Assembly: GCF_004115085.1 (NCBI RefSeq)
Contig: NZ_QXJP01000008.1
Location: forward strand, 62,001-126,000
DNA: 64,000 nucleotides
DNA from: Longirhabdus pacifica
Lineage (GTDB): Bacteria > Bacillota > Bacilli > Paenibacillales > DSM-105158
Direction: 5' to 3'
Each line of letters begins with the position of its first letter. The first letter of the stretch is position 1. Of the stretch, positions 1 through 8,522 are shown piece by piece. The notes under the pieces are model-generated. The model saw only the letters and a program-made list of their open reading frames with translations. It searched no databases and was not told where the DNA came from. The position numbers and the translations under genes are program-made.

Positions 1-1325
1 CGACTCAACAGTAAAAATTTTACAAGATGAATATGTATAGGGTGTGTATCTTCTGATATATTTATAAACTTCCAAATTTCTATGCTATGTAGTTTAGGCT
101 TTTCTGTTACTGGCTGGCTCCACGTCGTTTTATTCAACAACATATAAGGTCTTCCGTACTCATCTTTTTCTTCGGATAGTAATAATGCCCTTTCTTTTAC
201 AGCATCTTCTTCTTTCCATTTGTCGTAAGGATACTGTAGGAATAAAGGTTTGGCATCATGCACTGCCTGCTCTTTTGCAAATTGACTAGAGATCTGTTTA
301 CTGGTCACTCTAAATTGCATCACATAACGAGTATATTCATTTACTTCATCCCCAGATGGATAAGGGGCTCTTGCACTATTGAGGAGATTTATTCTTCTTT
401 GACTGCTGTGGGAAAAATCAATGATAACATCGATCCTCTCTGCTGGTGCTAGCAAAAACTTTTTCACCTTTACTGAACGCTCTAATAAACCTTGATCCGT
501 TCCTATCACTTCAAAAGACTGCCCATTGTCTAAACTTAATTCAAAAAAACGGGCATTTGCAGCGTTTAATATTCTAAATCGATACTTTTTCTTTTCGACA
601 TTCAAATAAGGGTATGCCTTGCCATTCGTAATAATAAAATCTCCAAAAAATTCTCCGAGAATACAAGGAAAAACACCGTACGGATTGGGCGTTGGTTCAG
701 GAGGATAATACATTTCCCCATTTTCAAAAAAGCATTTATCTTGAATCATTAAGAAAACTTCTTCATTTCCTTTCGGTAGCTGCGCCTTTTTTTCTATTTC
801 GTCACGGATAATATAAAAACCAGCTAAACCAGCATAGACGTTCAATCGATTGATACCTACCGTATGATCATGATACCAAAGCATCGTCGCTTGCTGAGGA
901 TTATCATACTCATACACTTTCCTAGTGAAAAATGGTCCTGTTACTTCATAACCGTTCGTATACCATGCATCTGGGTATCCATCGCTATCTGCCCTCGTTA
1001 CCCCACCGTGAACATGCACTACCGTTCTAACCTCAGGTTTATCTTCTTCTGCACCATGAACCGTTTTATCTACAGGTAAAAAATGCTTCAATGGTAATTC
1101 GTTTTTCCATTCCACCTTCACTTTTTCATTACGATTTACCTCAAAATATGGAGCTACATATTGCCCATCATATCCATAAATCGTGCTCGGTCCGAGATCA
1201 CGATGAAATGTATGGTTGCTTTCTAACATCTTTATCTCATATAACGTATTGCCTTTTACTTGCTTAAATGGCTGCTTCTTTTTCGGTCTAGGTAGGGGAT
1301 CCACAAAGCGTGTTAAATGCAACAA
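1..1325 (-). CDS. CotA-like multicopper oxidase (laccase), 3' end outside window
   Basis: Copper-dependent oxidase of the CotA/bilirubin-oxidase type, oxidising phenolics or metals with O2. About 441 residues are visible; CotA has about 513, so roughly 70 residues with the last copper cluster (HCHxxxH) lie beyond the left edge. Visible copper motifs in order: VHVHGG, WYHDHT, and HPIHIHL close to the edge. The N-terminus (LTRFVDPLPRP) matches the usual family start, so translation begins at one of two adjacent TTG codons (1325-1323 or 1322-1320) behind GGAGGTGG. There is no ATG in this frame near the start and no signal peptide, as in spore-coat CotA. It lies downstream of copZ on the same strand, which may help copper loading (inference). 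The ribosome site is inside a strong hairpin, listed separately. Confidence 0.93.
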   Translation of the reverse strand, partial: MLHLTRFVDPLPRPKKKQPFKQVKGNTLYEIKMLESNHTFHRDLGPSTIYGYDGQYVAPYFEVNRNEKVKVEWKNELPLKHFLPVDKTVHGAEEDKPEVRTVVHVHGGVTRADSDGYPDAWYTNGYEVTGPFFTRKVYEYDNPQQATMLWYHDHTVGINRLNVYAGLAGFYIIRDEIEKKAQLPKGNEEVFLMIQDKCFFENGEMYYPPEPTPNPYGVFPCILGEFFGDFIITNGKAYPYLNVEKKKYRFRILNAANARFFELSLDNGQSFEVIGTDQGLLERSVKVKKFLLAPAERIDVIIDFSHSSQRRINLLNSARAPYPSGDEVNEYTRYVMQFRVTSKQISSQFAKEQAVHDAKPLFLQYPYDKWKEEDAVKERALLLSEEKDEYGRPYMLLNKTTWSQPVTEKPKLHSIEIWKFINISEDTHPIHIHLVKFLLLS

Positions 1326-1366
1326 ACACCACCTCCATGCTGTATCCTATGCAAGAAGTGGTGTTT
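1320..1366 (-). promoter_or_regulatory. Hairpin sequestering the multicopper oxidase ribosome site
   Basis: On the minus strand AAACACCACTTC (1366-1355) pairs over 12 bp, with one G-U, with GAGGTGGTGTTT (1335-1324), leaving a 19-nt loop. The 3' arm contains the Shine-Dalgarno sequence and the first TTG start. No U-tract follows, so this does not look like a terminator; translational control is inferred. Confidence 0.6.
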
Positions 1367-1412
1367 AATATGAAAATAGTTAGCGTATAGTACATGATGC
1401 TTTATTGTAACT

Positions 1413-1622
1413 TTATCCTACAACATCGTATCCTGCCGCTTCAATGGCTTCTTCCACTTTATCAACGCTAGCGACGACGGTATCCAATGTTACGATAACG
1501 GATTGACTTTCTACGATTCCCTGTACTTCAATAATACCAGAAAGAGAACGTACAGATTGTTCAATAGAACGTGCACAAGTTTCACACATCATCCCTGCTA
1601 CTTTAATTTCAAGTTCCTTCAT
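1413..1622 (-). CDS. copZ: Copper chaperone CopZ-like (HMA domain)
   Basis: A 69-residue single heavy-metal-associated domain. The copper-binding motif MMCETCA sits near residues 11-17 (MxCxxC), and the end EAIEAAGYDVV is typical of CopZ. Cytosolic copper carrier; in relatives it passes Cu(I) to CopA or the CsoR repressor. Start ATG at 1622 behind AGGAGG. It lies 84 bp downstream of the S41 peptidase and upstream of a multicopper oxidase on the same strand. No copA or csoR gene is seen, which is unusual because copZ is normally next to copA. A role in supplying copper to the oxidase is inference. Confidence 0.88.
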   Translation of the reverse strand: MKELEIKVAGMMCETCARSIEQSVRSLSGIIEVQGIVESQSVIVTLDTVVASVDKVEEAIEAAGYDVVG

Positions 1623-1706
1623 GCACTGTACCTCCTGTTCCCCTTATTTTTTATTTTACCCGTTGCTGCTTGTAGTCCTCATATCACTTGCTTACTTGAT
1701 TTTGTA

Positions 1707-3203
1707 CTACTTAGCTTCGTACTGTATCGTAAAGAAATTTTTATCTTTTTTCCATTCAAAACCGTCTATTTTTTTTGCAATGGCATCTACTGCAATATAC
1801 GTTTCAAAATCACCTTCATCATACATCACTTCACCGTTATCATATGAAAAAGATAATACCGTATCATTGATGACATATTTGAGTAAATTATTTTTTTCAT
1901 CTAACCATTCTACCTCTGCAGAAAGCAATGTTAATAGCAATGAACTTGGTACATAGAATGTATTATCTTGTTCCACATAATGCGATGTATAGTAAGATGG
2001 AATCCCGTTTATTTTCGTTTCAAGATACGATGTGAACTCTACTTCCACTTTACTAACACCAGCGTGCTGCAAAGCAGCAATGATCTGATCTGCCTCACTA
2101 GATGCTGCAATGTCTGGAGTGATACCGTAATTGTCGATATCGTGTTTGTCCGGTGTTAAGTATTTGTGGGTCGTTAAGTACAACACACCGCCATTTGATA
2201 AATCATAACCATTTTGGATGGCTGCTTTTCCATAAGTTTGTTCGCCAACGATTGTTGCGATTTCATGATCTTGCAGTGCAGCCGCCAAAATTTCTGATGC
2301 ACTAGCAGTATTATAGTTCGTCAAGACGGTAATAGGGAATTCCGCATCTGTACCTCCGTCAAGCTTCACTGCTTCCATGTTCCCTTTATTATCGACTTCA
2401 TACATGATCACTTTATCTTTCATCAAGTTCTTTGCTACTTCTTGCATCTGGTCCACATAACCACCAGAATTATCTCGAAGATCTAGTATTAAAGATTTCA
2501 TCCCTTGCTTCTGCAAGTTACTAAGCACTTCCTTAAATTCCGTGCCTGTTTTATCATTAAACTCATGTAATTTTATATACGCTGTTTGTGAATCAGCCAT
2601 CAAACCCATTACCGTTGGCACATAATAAGAAGAAATAATCAGCTCAACCTCAACTTCTTTTCCTTCTCTTTCAACGACAACCGTTACCAACTCACCCTCT
2701 ACGTTATCATAAATCATAGAGAATACACTTATCTCTCCTACTGCTACTTCCTCGCTTGTCACATCGATATCATTTATTTTTTTTATGGTATCACCAACTT
2801 GAAGCTTGCCATTCGCTACGGATTGTTCATAAATGTAAGAGACAAAGATTTCTCCTTCGTCATTATAAGAAAAATCAAAGCCAGCATCAGTGTAGTTGCC
2901 TGAATAGTAAGCTTTTGTCCCCACTACACCTACTTCTTCACTTGGTGAATAATAACTAATATACGGATCGTCTGTACCGTAATAACTAATTCCATCTATA
3001 GCTGCATCTATCATTCTATTTAGATCACTTTCATAAATACTATGCTCATTAATTAAGTGAATGACTTCTTGCACTACTTCTGTTTCATCATATACTACTC
3101 CCGTTTCACCTTGTGCTTCTTCTGCAAAACTATACGTAGGCATAACTAGAGTAAACATAATTATAGCAATAAACATATAACGAATTTGATTCCATTTCAT
3201 CAT
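1707..3203 (-). CDS. S41 family (C-terminal processing) serine protease
   Basis: 498 residues with an N-terminal signal peptide (hydrophobic stretch ending PTYSFAEE), a PDZ-like domain around residues 95-180, and the S41 catalytic core. The nucleophile Ser is in NTASASEILAAAL (near residue 300) and the general-base Lys in GEQTYGKAAI (near residue 325). The last ~100 residues (INGIPSYYTSHYVEQD, YVPSSLLLTLL) resemble the copper-amine-oxidase-N stalk domain common on exported Bacillus proteins. Probably exported and membrane- or wall-associated; the substrate is unknown. Start ATG at 3203 is preceded by GGAGGG. It is first in a possible peptidase-copZ-oxidase transcript, and its upstream region carries the 115-bp hairpin repeats. 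Not assignable to CtpA or CtpB from sequence alone. Confidence 0.9.
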   Translation of the reverse strand: MMKWNQIRYMFIAIIMFTLVMPTYSFAEEAQGETGVVYDETEVVQEVIHLINEHSIYESDLNRMIDAAIDGISYYGTDDPYISYYSPSEEVGVVGTKAYYSGNYTDAGFDFSYNDEGEIFVSYIYEQSVANGKLQVGDTIKKINDIDVTSEEVAVGEISVFSMIYDNVEGELVTVVVEREGKEVEVELIISSYYVPTVMGLMADSQTAYIKLHEFNDKTGTEFKEVLSNLQKQGMKSLILDLRDNSGGYVDQMQEVAKNLMKDKVIMYEVDNKGNMEAVKLDGGTDAEFPITVLTNYNTASASEILAAALQDHEIATIVGEQTYGKAAIQNGYDLSNGGVLYLTTHKYLTPDKHDIDNYGITPDIAASSEADQIIAALQHAGVSKVEVEFTSYLETKINGIPSYYTSHYVEQDNTFYVPSSLLLTLLSAEVEWLDEKNNLLKYVINDTVLSFSYDNGEVMYDEGDFETYIAVDAIAKKIDGFEWKKDKNFFTIQYEAK

Positions 3204-3246
3204 TTCTATCCCTCCAAATGAATGTAAGTCAGTGAAAAAGTATGTA

Positions 3247-3502
3247 AATAAGTTGGTTGAACAACTTATTTATAAGATAAAGAAATATAAGAATACAAGT
3301 TTACGCCTCAGTTGCCAGCCGTAAAAGTTGTATGAGATTTCTTTATCTTGTGTTTAGCGGTAATAAGTTGGTTGAACAACTTATTTATAAGATAAAGAAA
3401 TATAAGAATACAAGTTTACGCCTCAGTTGCCAGCCGTAAAAGTTGTATGAGATTTCTTTATCTTGTGTTTAGCGGTAATAAGTTGGTTGAACAACTTATT
3501 TA
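3247..3502 (+). repeat. Tandem 115-bp hairpin repeat, two units plus a partial third
   Basis: Units start at 3247, 3362 and 3477 (exact 115-bp period; the third stops after about 26 bp). Each unit contains an AATAAGTTG/CAACTTATT palindrome, then a long hairpin: outer 13-bp arms (3274-3286 with 3337-3349), ATACAA/TTGTAT arms, and a core TTTACGCCT-CAGTTGCC-AGCCGTAAA at 3300-3325 and 3415-3440. The two full units look identical. They fill most of the gap upstream of the S41 peptidase. A related element is at 17440, a shortened one at 62495 and the same core loop at 29731. Confidence 0.9.
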
Positions 3503-3628
3503 ATAATGAAACGTATAATATATTCATATTTTTACCATACCTTCAACTCGTATAGTATACCATACTTTCACTATCCTTGTTTTTATGTCAATCGATGTCA
3601 ATCTAGAACGAAACTTCTATCATAAATA
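3503..3628. other. Intergenic, no gene seen
   Basis: The rest of the 3204-3628 gap after the repeats is AT-rich and holds no convincing ORF. It may contain promoters for the S41 gene, but none is clear enough to name. Confidence 0.4.
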
Positions 3629-5038
3629 TCATGAAGATGAGCCTGAAATAATCTGCTGTAACTGGCTTTCTAGTCCATCTCGATAAAATATATTGTATGT
3701 GTCAAAAGGAATAATACGTCCATCAGGATGCGCAATGTGTACACATGATTTTTTAACAGAGCGAATATCAAAATTGTATGGATCTAAAAACTGCATAATG
3801 AGCACACGAAAAACGTGATCATAACTTATGGAAGGCGGAGCTGATACTTTGGGCAAACAACAAAGTAAATCTTTCAATGAAGCAGCAGAAGATGCAGGTG
3901 AATGACTGGTGGAAAATAAGTTAAAAACCTTTTCTTTCATCTGTTCATCCTGCTCAAATACAATCGTATTCCGTTGCCCCTCTAACAAACTATCTGGTTC
4001 AATAAATTGCGTTAGCGGAATAACATCTCCTTCTAACTTCAACGCATACCCCATAGCTAAACAATCTGGATGACAAGGAACGGGAATCATATCTTTCTCT
4101 GAGAAAACGTCGCTTTGTGTAATGATATTCCTCCGCACTTCGCTTAGTGTTAATCTATCTAATTTGGGATCAAAGTCTTCTAATCTACCTGCACTTTGAA
4201 TAGGCTGAAAAGTTACACCTCTAACCGCTTTTTGCTGTAATGCAAAATCAATTATTTTTCCAATTTCATCATCGTTCCATCCTTTTTTGACGGTCACTAC
4301 GAGCGTAGTAGAAACATTGTGTTCATTTAAGTGTGCAAGTGCCTGCTGCCTGATGGCAGTTAGATCTTTTCCACGTAATGATGTTAACGTGTCTGCTTTA
4401 AAACTATCAAATTGCACATACAGTTCAAAACCAGGCATGTACTGTGCTAATTTTTCTGCAAATGTTTTATCCTGTGCAATTTTAACGCCATTTGTATTTA
4501 CCATGATATGTTTAATCGGTTTAGACTTAGCCAGATCTAATATTTCAAAAAAATGTGGATGAAGCGTTGGTTCACCCCCACTAATTTGTACGATATCGGC
4601 CTCTCCTTCATTTTTAACGATAGCATCAAGCATATACTCGATGTCTTCCATCGAACGATGACTTTTATGAGGCGCAGATGATGAATCAGCGTAACAGATC
4701 GGACATTGTAAGTTGCAGCGATCCGTAATTTCGAGTAACGTTAAACAGCTATGCTGTTCATGATCAGGACAAAGACCACAGTCGTATGGACAGCCATATT
4801 TAATCGGTGTGTTCCATCGCTGGGGCATCTCGGAAGGTTTAATAAATTGTCTGCATTGCTTGTAATATTCCACATCGTCAGAAATGAGCACTTTTTCAGG
4901 TCCGTGTGTGAAGCAATATTTAGATAAATATACTTTATCGTCTTGTATGATGACTTTTGCTTCTACTTTACGTAAGCATACAGAACAAATACTATTCGTT
5001 AATTCGTAAAACAAGTAATCACGATTTTTTGTCGCCAT
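3629..5038 (-). CDS. Radical SAM protein, Tes/MJ0619-like (COG1964 type)
   Basis: 469 residues. The N-terminus has a cysteine-rich stretch (CSVCLRKVEAK, then CPYDCGLCPDH), followed by the radical SAM signature CNLQCPIC (CxxxCxxC) and SGGEPTLHP. The C-terminus carries CVHIAHPDGRIIPFDTYN, as in relatives of MJ0619 and of archaeal tetraether synthase (Tes). Such enzymes use SAM radicals on C-H bonds, some on lipid chains. Start chosen at ATG 5038 behind GGAGGTCAAAAAG; a longer frame reaching 5185 would overlap the upstream gene by 85 bp and has no ribosome site. Downstream of an Lgt-like gene and a small membrane-protein gene on the same strand, which suggests a lipid or lipoprotein substrate (inference). 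Exact reaction unknown. Confidence 0.85.
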   Translation of the reverse strand: MATKNRDYLFYELTNSICSVCLRKVEAKVIIQDDKVYLSKYCFTHGPEKVLISDDVEYYKQCRQFIKPSEMPQRWNTPIKYGCPYDCGLCPDHEQHSCLTLLEITDRCNLQCPICYADSSSAPHKSHRSMEDIEYMLDAIVKNEGEADIVQISGGEPTLHPHFFEILDLAKSKPIKHIMVNTNGVKIAQDKTFAEKLAQYMPGFELYVQFDSFKADTLTSLRGKDLTAIRQQALAHLNEHNVSTTLVVTVKKGWNDDEIGKIIDFALQQKAVRGVTFQPIQSAGRLEDFDPKLDRLTLSEVRRNIITQSDVFSEKDMIPVPCHPDCLAMGYALKLEGDVIPLTQFIEPDSLLEGQRNTIVFEQDEQMKEKVFNLFSTSHSPASSAASLKDLLCCLPKVSAPPSISYDHVFRVLIMQFLDPYNFDIRSVKKSCVHIAHPDGRIIPFDTYNIFYRDGLESQLQQIISGSSS

Positions 5039-5100
5039 CTTTTTGACCTCCAATGATAAGTCACAAGTCATATTATATTTATAAGACATATTGAAGTAAG

Positions 5101-5883
5101 TTACGTTGCTGTTATCGTTTTGATCGTGTTCATCTTCTTCATCTTTCTCCTTACTAACCAAATGTAATATACAATCCCGATGCACGCTGCAAGTTGAATA
5201 TTACTCAATCCGAAGTATGGATGAGGTGTTGGTTTTATCCATTCAATAAACAATCGGAACGTTAAATAATAGAGCATAAATAGTTGAAATCGGAATCCCT
5301 GGTGAAATACACTACCTCGTTTTTTCTCTATGTAATGCACATAACCTAGCAGCAGCATAAAGCACAATAATGCAGCTATTTCATATAATTGTGTAGGATG
5401 TCTCATGATCCCATCACCAAAATTCACACCAGTCATCCATGTTGTCGCTGTACCATACGTACGATCAGATAAACCAGTTAAAAAGCAACCTACTCTACCT
5501 ATACACATTCCGATGACAATCGGGATGACCATATCATCACCGGTAGATTGTTTGACCCCTACAAATCGCTTGCTTATTTCTACACCAATCAAGCCTCCTA
5601 GCAGTCCACCAACAATCGTTTTTCCTTCCATCAAATAAGTTAAATCATTTCAATTATTATACAGCAATAGCGGATCTTCAAACCAATATAACACTTTGGA
5701 ACCAATAGCAGCCCCAAGCCCTGCACCAATCACAATCCAAATCGCTTTATCAAAACTCATTGCACCTTTAGTACGCGTCCACATATACACCCGAAATCCA
5801 ATAAAATATGCGAGCATTTCAAATAACAAATGAGGATGAATAGTAAAAGAACCAATAGAAATGAAAACAGGAAAATCCATCAT
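5101..5883 (-). pseudogene. Lgt-like (prolipoprotein diacylglyceryl transferase family) protein with in-frame TGA
   Basis: One continuous 260-codon frame broken only by TGA at 5652-5650 (codon 78). The N-terminal part (GSFTIHPHLLFEMLAYF, KVLYWFEDP) and the C-terminal part (GKTIVGGLLGGLIGVE, CIGRVGCFLTGLSDRTYG, RHPTQLYE) together make one Lgt-family protein with several membrane helices. Start ATG at 5883 follows AAAGGAG. TTG-ATG codons at 5634-5629 follow the stop without a good ribosome site, so re-initiation is possible but weak. Alternatives are a nonsense mutation, sequencing error or UGA readthrough. This is probably not the housekeeping Lgt; it belongs to the divergent branch with GKTIVGG. 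It is followed by the radical SAM gene. Confidence 0.8.
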
Positions 5884-5914
5884 GCAACTCCTTTTTAAAA
5901 CAACATTTCATGCA

Positions 5915-6379
5915 TTAAATACCCACAGAGACTAGAACAGACCCAACACACGCTATACTAACTAAAATAGTGATGATAGCACCTAATATGACCCCTTGCA
6001 TCAATCGTTTATTGATCATGCTAAAAACGACAATAGCTGGCCCAACGTATACAAATTGAAACATGGCAACGTAAATGATAAAATACTCCTCAATATAGCG
6101 AGGAAAAGGGGTGATGTAAAACATAATACTTATCAGTAAAGCAAATACAAGTTGCACACGATAAGCAACTATCGTTTCTCCTAAACTATAACTTTGGTTT
6201 CTTTTATGGTATATGAGTACACATAGGAAGCTAATCCACATTGTAATCACAAGAAACCATAACAGTGATGAAAATGAAATGTTTTGCAAACTTGAAGCAA
6301 CGATAATATGGGTGATAAAAGTAATGATTGTTCCTAGTGTAAGCAATAGCTTTTTGTTATCACCGAGTGAGGAGACCAT
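5915..6379 (-). CDS. Small membrane protein of unknown function
   Basis: 154 residues with about five predicted membrane helices (LLLTLGTIITFITHIIVA, LLWFLVITMWISFLCVLIY, LVFALLISIMFYIT, YVAMFQFVYVGPAIVVF, GVILGAIITILVSIACV). No family recognised. Start ATG at 6379 behind AAAGGAGGTG. It ends 32 bp before the Lgt-like gene on the same strand, so it probably shares its transcript and perhaps the pathway of the radical SAM enzyme. Confidence 0.75.
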   Translation of the reverse strand: MVSSLGDNKKLLLTLGTIITFITHIIVASSLQNISFSSLLWFLVITMWISFLCVLIYHKRNQSYSLGETIVAYRVQLVFALLISIMFYITPFPRYIEEYFIIYVAMFQFVYVGPAIVVFSMINKRLMQGVILGAIITILVSIACVGSVLVSVGI

Positions 6380-6446
6380 TCACCTTACACCTCCTTTAAC
6401 TTGACTCATTACATATGTAATGTATCGGTTTCTATCATGGTCATCA

Positions 6447-6500
6447 TAAAAAAAGAGCTGTTCTCAAAGTGAAAATCAATGTACTTTAAGAACAACTCTA
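6447..6500 (-). terminator. Rho-independent terminator of ctaG
   Basis: On the minus strand AGAGTTGTTCTTAAAGT and ACTTTGAGAACAGCTCT form a 17-bp stem with G-U pairs, followed by seven T. It lies just after the ctaG stop. Confidence 0.85.
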
Positions 6501-6505
6501 GTTGG

Positions 6506-7432
6506 TTATGCTCTATTGTCAGATAGCGTGTTGGTCAAAGATGATGTTTTGTCTTGCACATCAAACTTATCTTTTTTACTCTCTTTTCTAAACCATTGTG
6601 CAAAGATCGATGCTAACACGAATGCATACACAAATTCCTGAACTAATTTCATCGCCACGCCACCTATCTGCTGATCTTCTAAAGGTGTAACGTTAGTAAA
6701 GTATTCTGGTCCACTAAAATTTGCAAGCAATGTGCTGGCGTCTAATGGTACACAATACCCTAACATAACAGCCCACTCTGCCGGATCTGTAAACGTCGTA
6801 TACAAAGCCGTGGGCGAAAAAATAATTAGCGCACATGCCGGAGTAATCAATGCACCATTCAAAAACATATAACCCGTTTTCTTCAACCCACTCAACGTGT
6901 CTGTATCAGGTAAAGGATTCATAACAGGCCAAAACATAAGAAAAGCGGAAATATATAAAATGATCAAGTAAATGGTGTGAACACTATAGTTAGTCATTAC
7001 TGCATCATGAATAATCGGTATGTGATAAAAAGAAAATAATCCATTAAACAATATAGCGGTAAAAATGGGATGAACAATAAAAGAAAGCTTTTTGAAAAAT
7101 GAAGCTCTGAAAACGGCTTGGTAAAACCAAGCAGGTATACTTAATAAAATAATGGGCGGTAAAATAATAAATTTAACCGACATAGAAATCATATGTGCAC
7201 TAAACATTAAATGAGCAAGCAAGTCTAAAGGACCGCCTTGCGCAAAATAAAAAATAGCTATTCCAATAATAAAATACATCTTTTTTCTCAACGGAACGGG
7301 CTCACTGTTTTTAAACTTGTGTCGCCATGGTCCTGTAATAAGTAAATAAAGGACAATCAAAGCAAGTGATGAAATCATAACGTACGGACTCCACACTGCA
7401 CTAAAACTAAAATATTCTAATCCAAACATCAT
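6506..7432 (-). CDS. ctaG: Cytochrome c oxidase assembly factor CtaG
   Basis: 308 residues, polytopic membrane protein of the CtaG_caa3 family, required in Bacillus for forming active caa3 oxidase. The N-terminus MMFGLEYFSFSAVWSPY matches Bacillus CtaG, which fixes the start at ATG 7432 behind GGGGAGG. Family motifs include LDLLAHLMFSAHMISM and GLFSFYHIPIIHD, with conserved His residues. Last gene of the cta cluster, about 145 bp after ctaF, and followed by a strong terminator. Confidence 0.93.
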   Translation of the reverse strand: MMFGLEYFSFSAVWSPYVMISSLALIVLYLLITGPWRHKFKNSEPVPLRKKMYFIIGIAIFYFAQGGPLDLLAHLMFSAHMISMSVKFIILPPIILLSIPAWFYQAVFRASFFKKLSFIVHPIFTAILFNGLFSFYHIPIIHDAVMTNYSVHTIYLIILYISAFLMFWPVMNPLPDTDTLSGLKKTGYMFLNGALITPACALIIFSPTALYTTFTDPAEWAVMLGYCVPLDASTLLANFSGPEYFTNVTPLEDQQIGGVAMKLVQEFVYAFVLASIFAQWFRKESKKDKFDVQDKTSSLTNTLSDNRA

Positions 7433-7578
7433 AGCTACCTCCCCTACTATATAGTATAAAAATGAAAAATGGCCCCATACTGAAGCCAACAATGAGTACT
7501 ATAGAATATACTAAACAAAGAAAATAAGTAAAGATAGAAAGCATTTGCCTTCTATCTCCACTTCTTATCTATTGTATC

Positions 7579-7902
7579 CTACCACCATACCCAATACACA
7601 GCCATAATAACACAAGTAAACATAACAAATGTCCCGACTATTAAACCAGTTATGGCGTAGAAATGTCCGCGATCTTTCATATGCATCCAATAAGCTAACT
7701 GCAATACCACTTGCACCACTGCCATAGCCAAAATAAGAAATACAACAAAATTCTTATTTAATGTCTCATTCAACACTGCGATAAAGGCTAAAAAAGTGAG
7801 AACCATGGACACAGCGTAAGTAATAAAGTGATACTTTGGACCTTCGTGATTATCTCGTCTTTTGATGTTTGTAACTGGCTTTTCTTCAACATGATTATTC
7901 AT
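7579..7902 (-). CDS. ctaF: Cytochrome c oxidase subunit IV (caa3)
   Basis: 107 residues with three membrane helices and the COX4/CyoD pattern (VVLQLAYWMHMKDRG). Small accessory subunit of the caa3 terminal oxidase. Start ATG at 7902 overlaps the ctaE stop (TAATG) behind GAGGTGG, so the two are translationally coupled. The frame is open further upstream, but that region belongs to ctaE. Confidence 0.93.
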   Translation of the reverse strand: MNNHVEEKPVTNIKRRDNHEGPKYHFITYAVSMVLTFLAFIAVLNETLNKNFVVFLILAMAVVQVVLQLAYWMHMKDRGHFYAITGLIVGTFVMFTCVIMAVYWVWW

Positions 7903-8522
7903 TAAAAGCCCACCTCTCCCATCAAATAAACAACAGTAAAGATAAATACCCATACCACGTCAATAAAGTGCCAATACAATCCTGCTACATAAAACTTTGG
8001 AGCAGTGTACGTCGTAATTCCTTTGCGCATACCTTGCACAATCAAAATGGTAATCCAAGCTACACCGAGTGCAACGTGAGCTCCGTGAAAACCAACTAGA
8101 GCATAAAACGATGAACCAAAAGGACTGGACGAAAAAGTATGTCCTAAGTGTACGTAATGATAAAACTCATATATCTCTAATCCTAAGAATGAGAATCCGA
8201 GTATGACGGTTACAATTAACCAGTTGATCATTTGTTTCGCATTACCTCTATGCAATGCTTGTGTAGCTAATACACTGGTCAAACTACTCGTTAACAATAT
8301 GAACGTTGCGATGGCAACTAGTGTCATATCAAATAAGTCTTTTGCAAGAACACCATTGCTTTCTCCACGAAGCGCAATAAATGTAGCAAATAACGTTCCG
8401 AAAAGAACGGTTTCTCCACCAAGGAATAGCCAGAAACCTAAGACTTTATTACGACCTTCAAGGGTTGCCTTTTCAGGCTGATGCATTATTTTATTTTCTC
8501 CTTCATGGGATGCGTGACTCAT
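7902..8522 (-). CDS. ctaE: Cytochrome c oxidase subunit III (caa3)
   Basis: 206 residues, about five membrane helices, COX3 family; motifs FLGGETVLFGTLFATF, GFHGAHVALGVAW and YWHFIDVVWVFIF. Structural subunit of the proton-pumping caa3 oxidase. Its ATG (8522) overlaps the ctaD stop by 4 bp (ATGA), showing coupled translation. Confidence 0.96.
   Translation of the reverse strand: MSHASHEGENKIMHQPEKATLEGRNKVLGFWLFLGGETVLFGTLFATFIALRGESNGVLAKDLFDMTLVAIATFILLTSSLTSVLATQALHRGNAKQMINWLIVTVILGFSFLGLEIYEFYHYVHLGHTFSSSPFGSSFYALVGFHGAHVALGVAWITILIVQGMRKGITTYTAPKFYVAGLYWHFIDVVWVFIFTVVYLMGEVGF

Noticed and set aside
1503-1956. Plus-strand frames over copZ and the end of the S41 gene
   Set aside because: Antisense shadows of well-supported genes, without ribosome sites.
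3362-3476. Insertion sequence or MITE with target-site duplications
   Set aside because: No clear duplications or terminal inverted repeats bounding each unit; tandem arrangement argues for repeat amplification instead.
5039-5185. Longer N-terminus for the radical SAM protein
   Set aside because: The extension overlaps the Lgt-like gene, lacks a ribosome site and is low in family similarity; ATG 5038 has GGAGGT.
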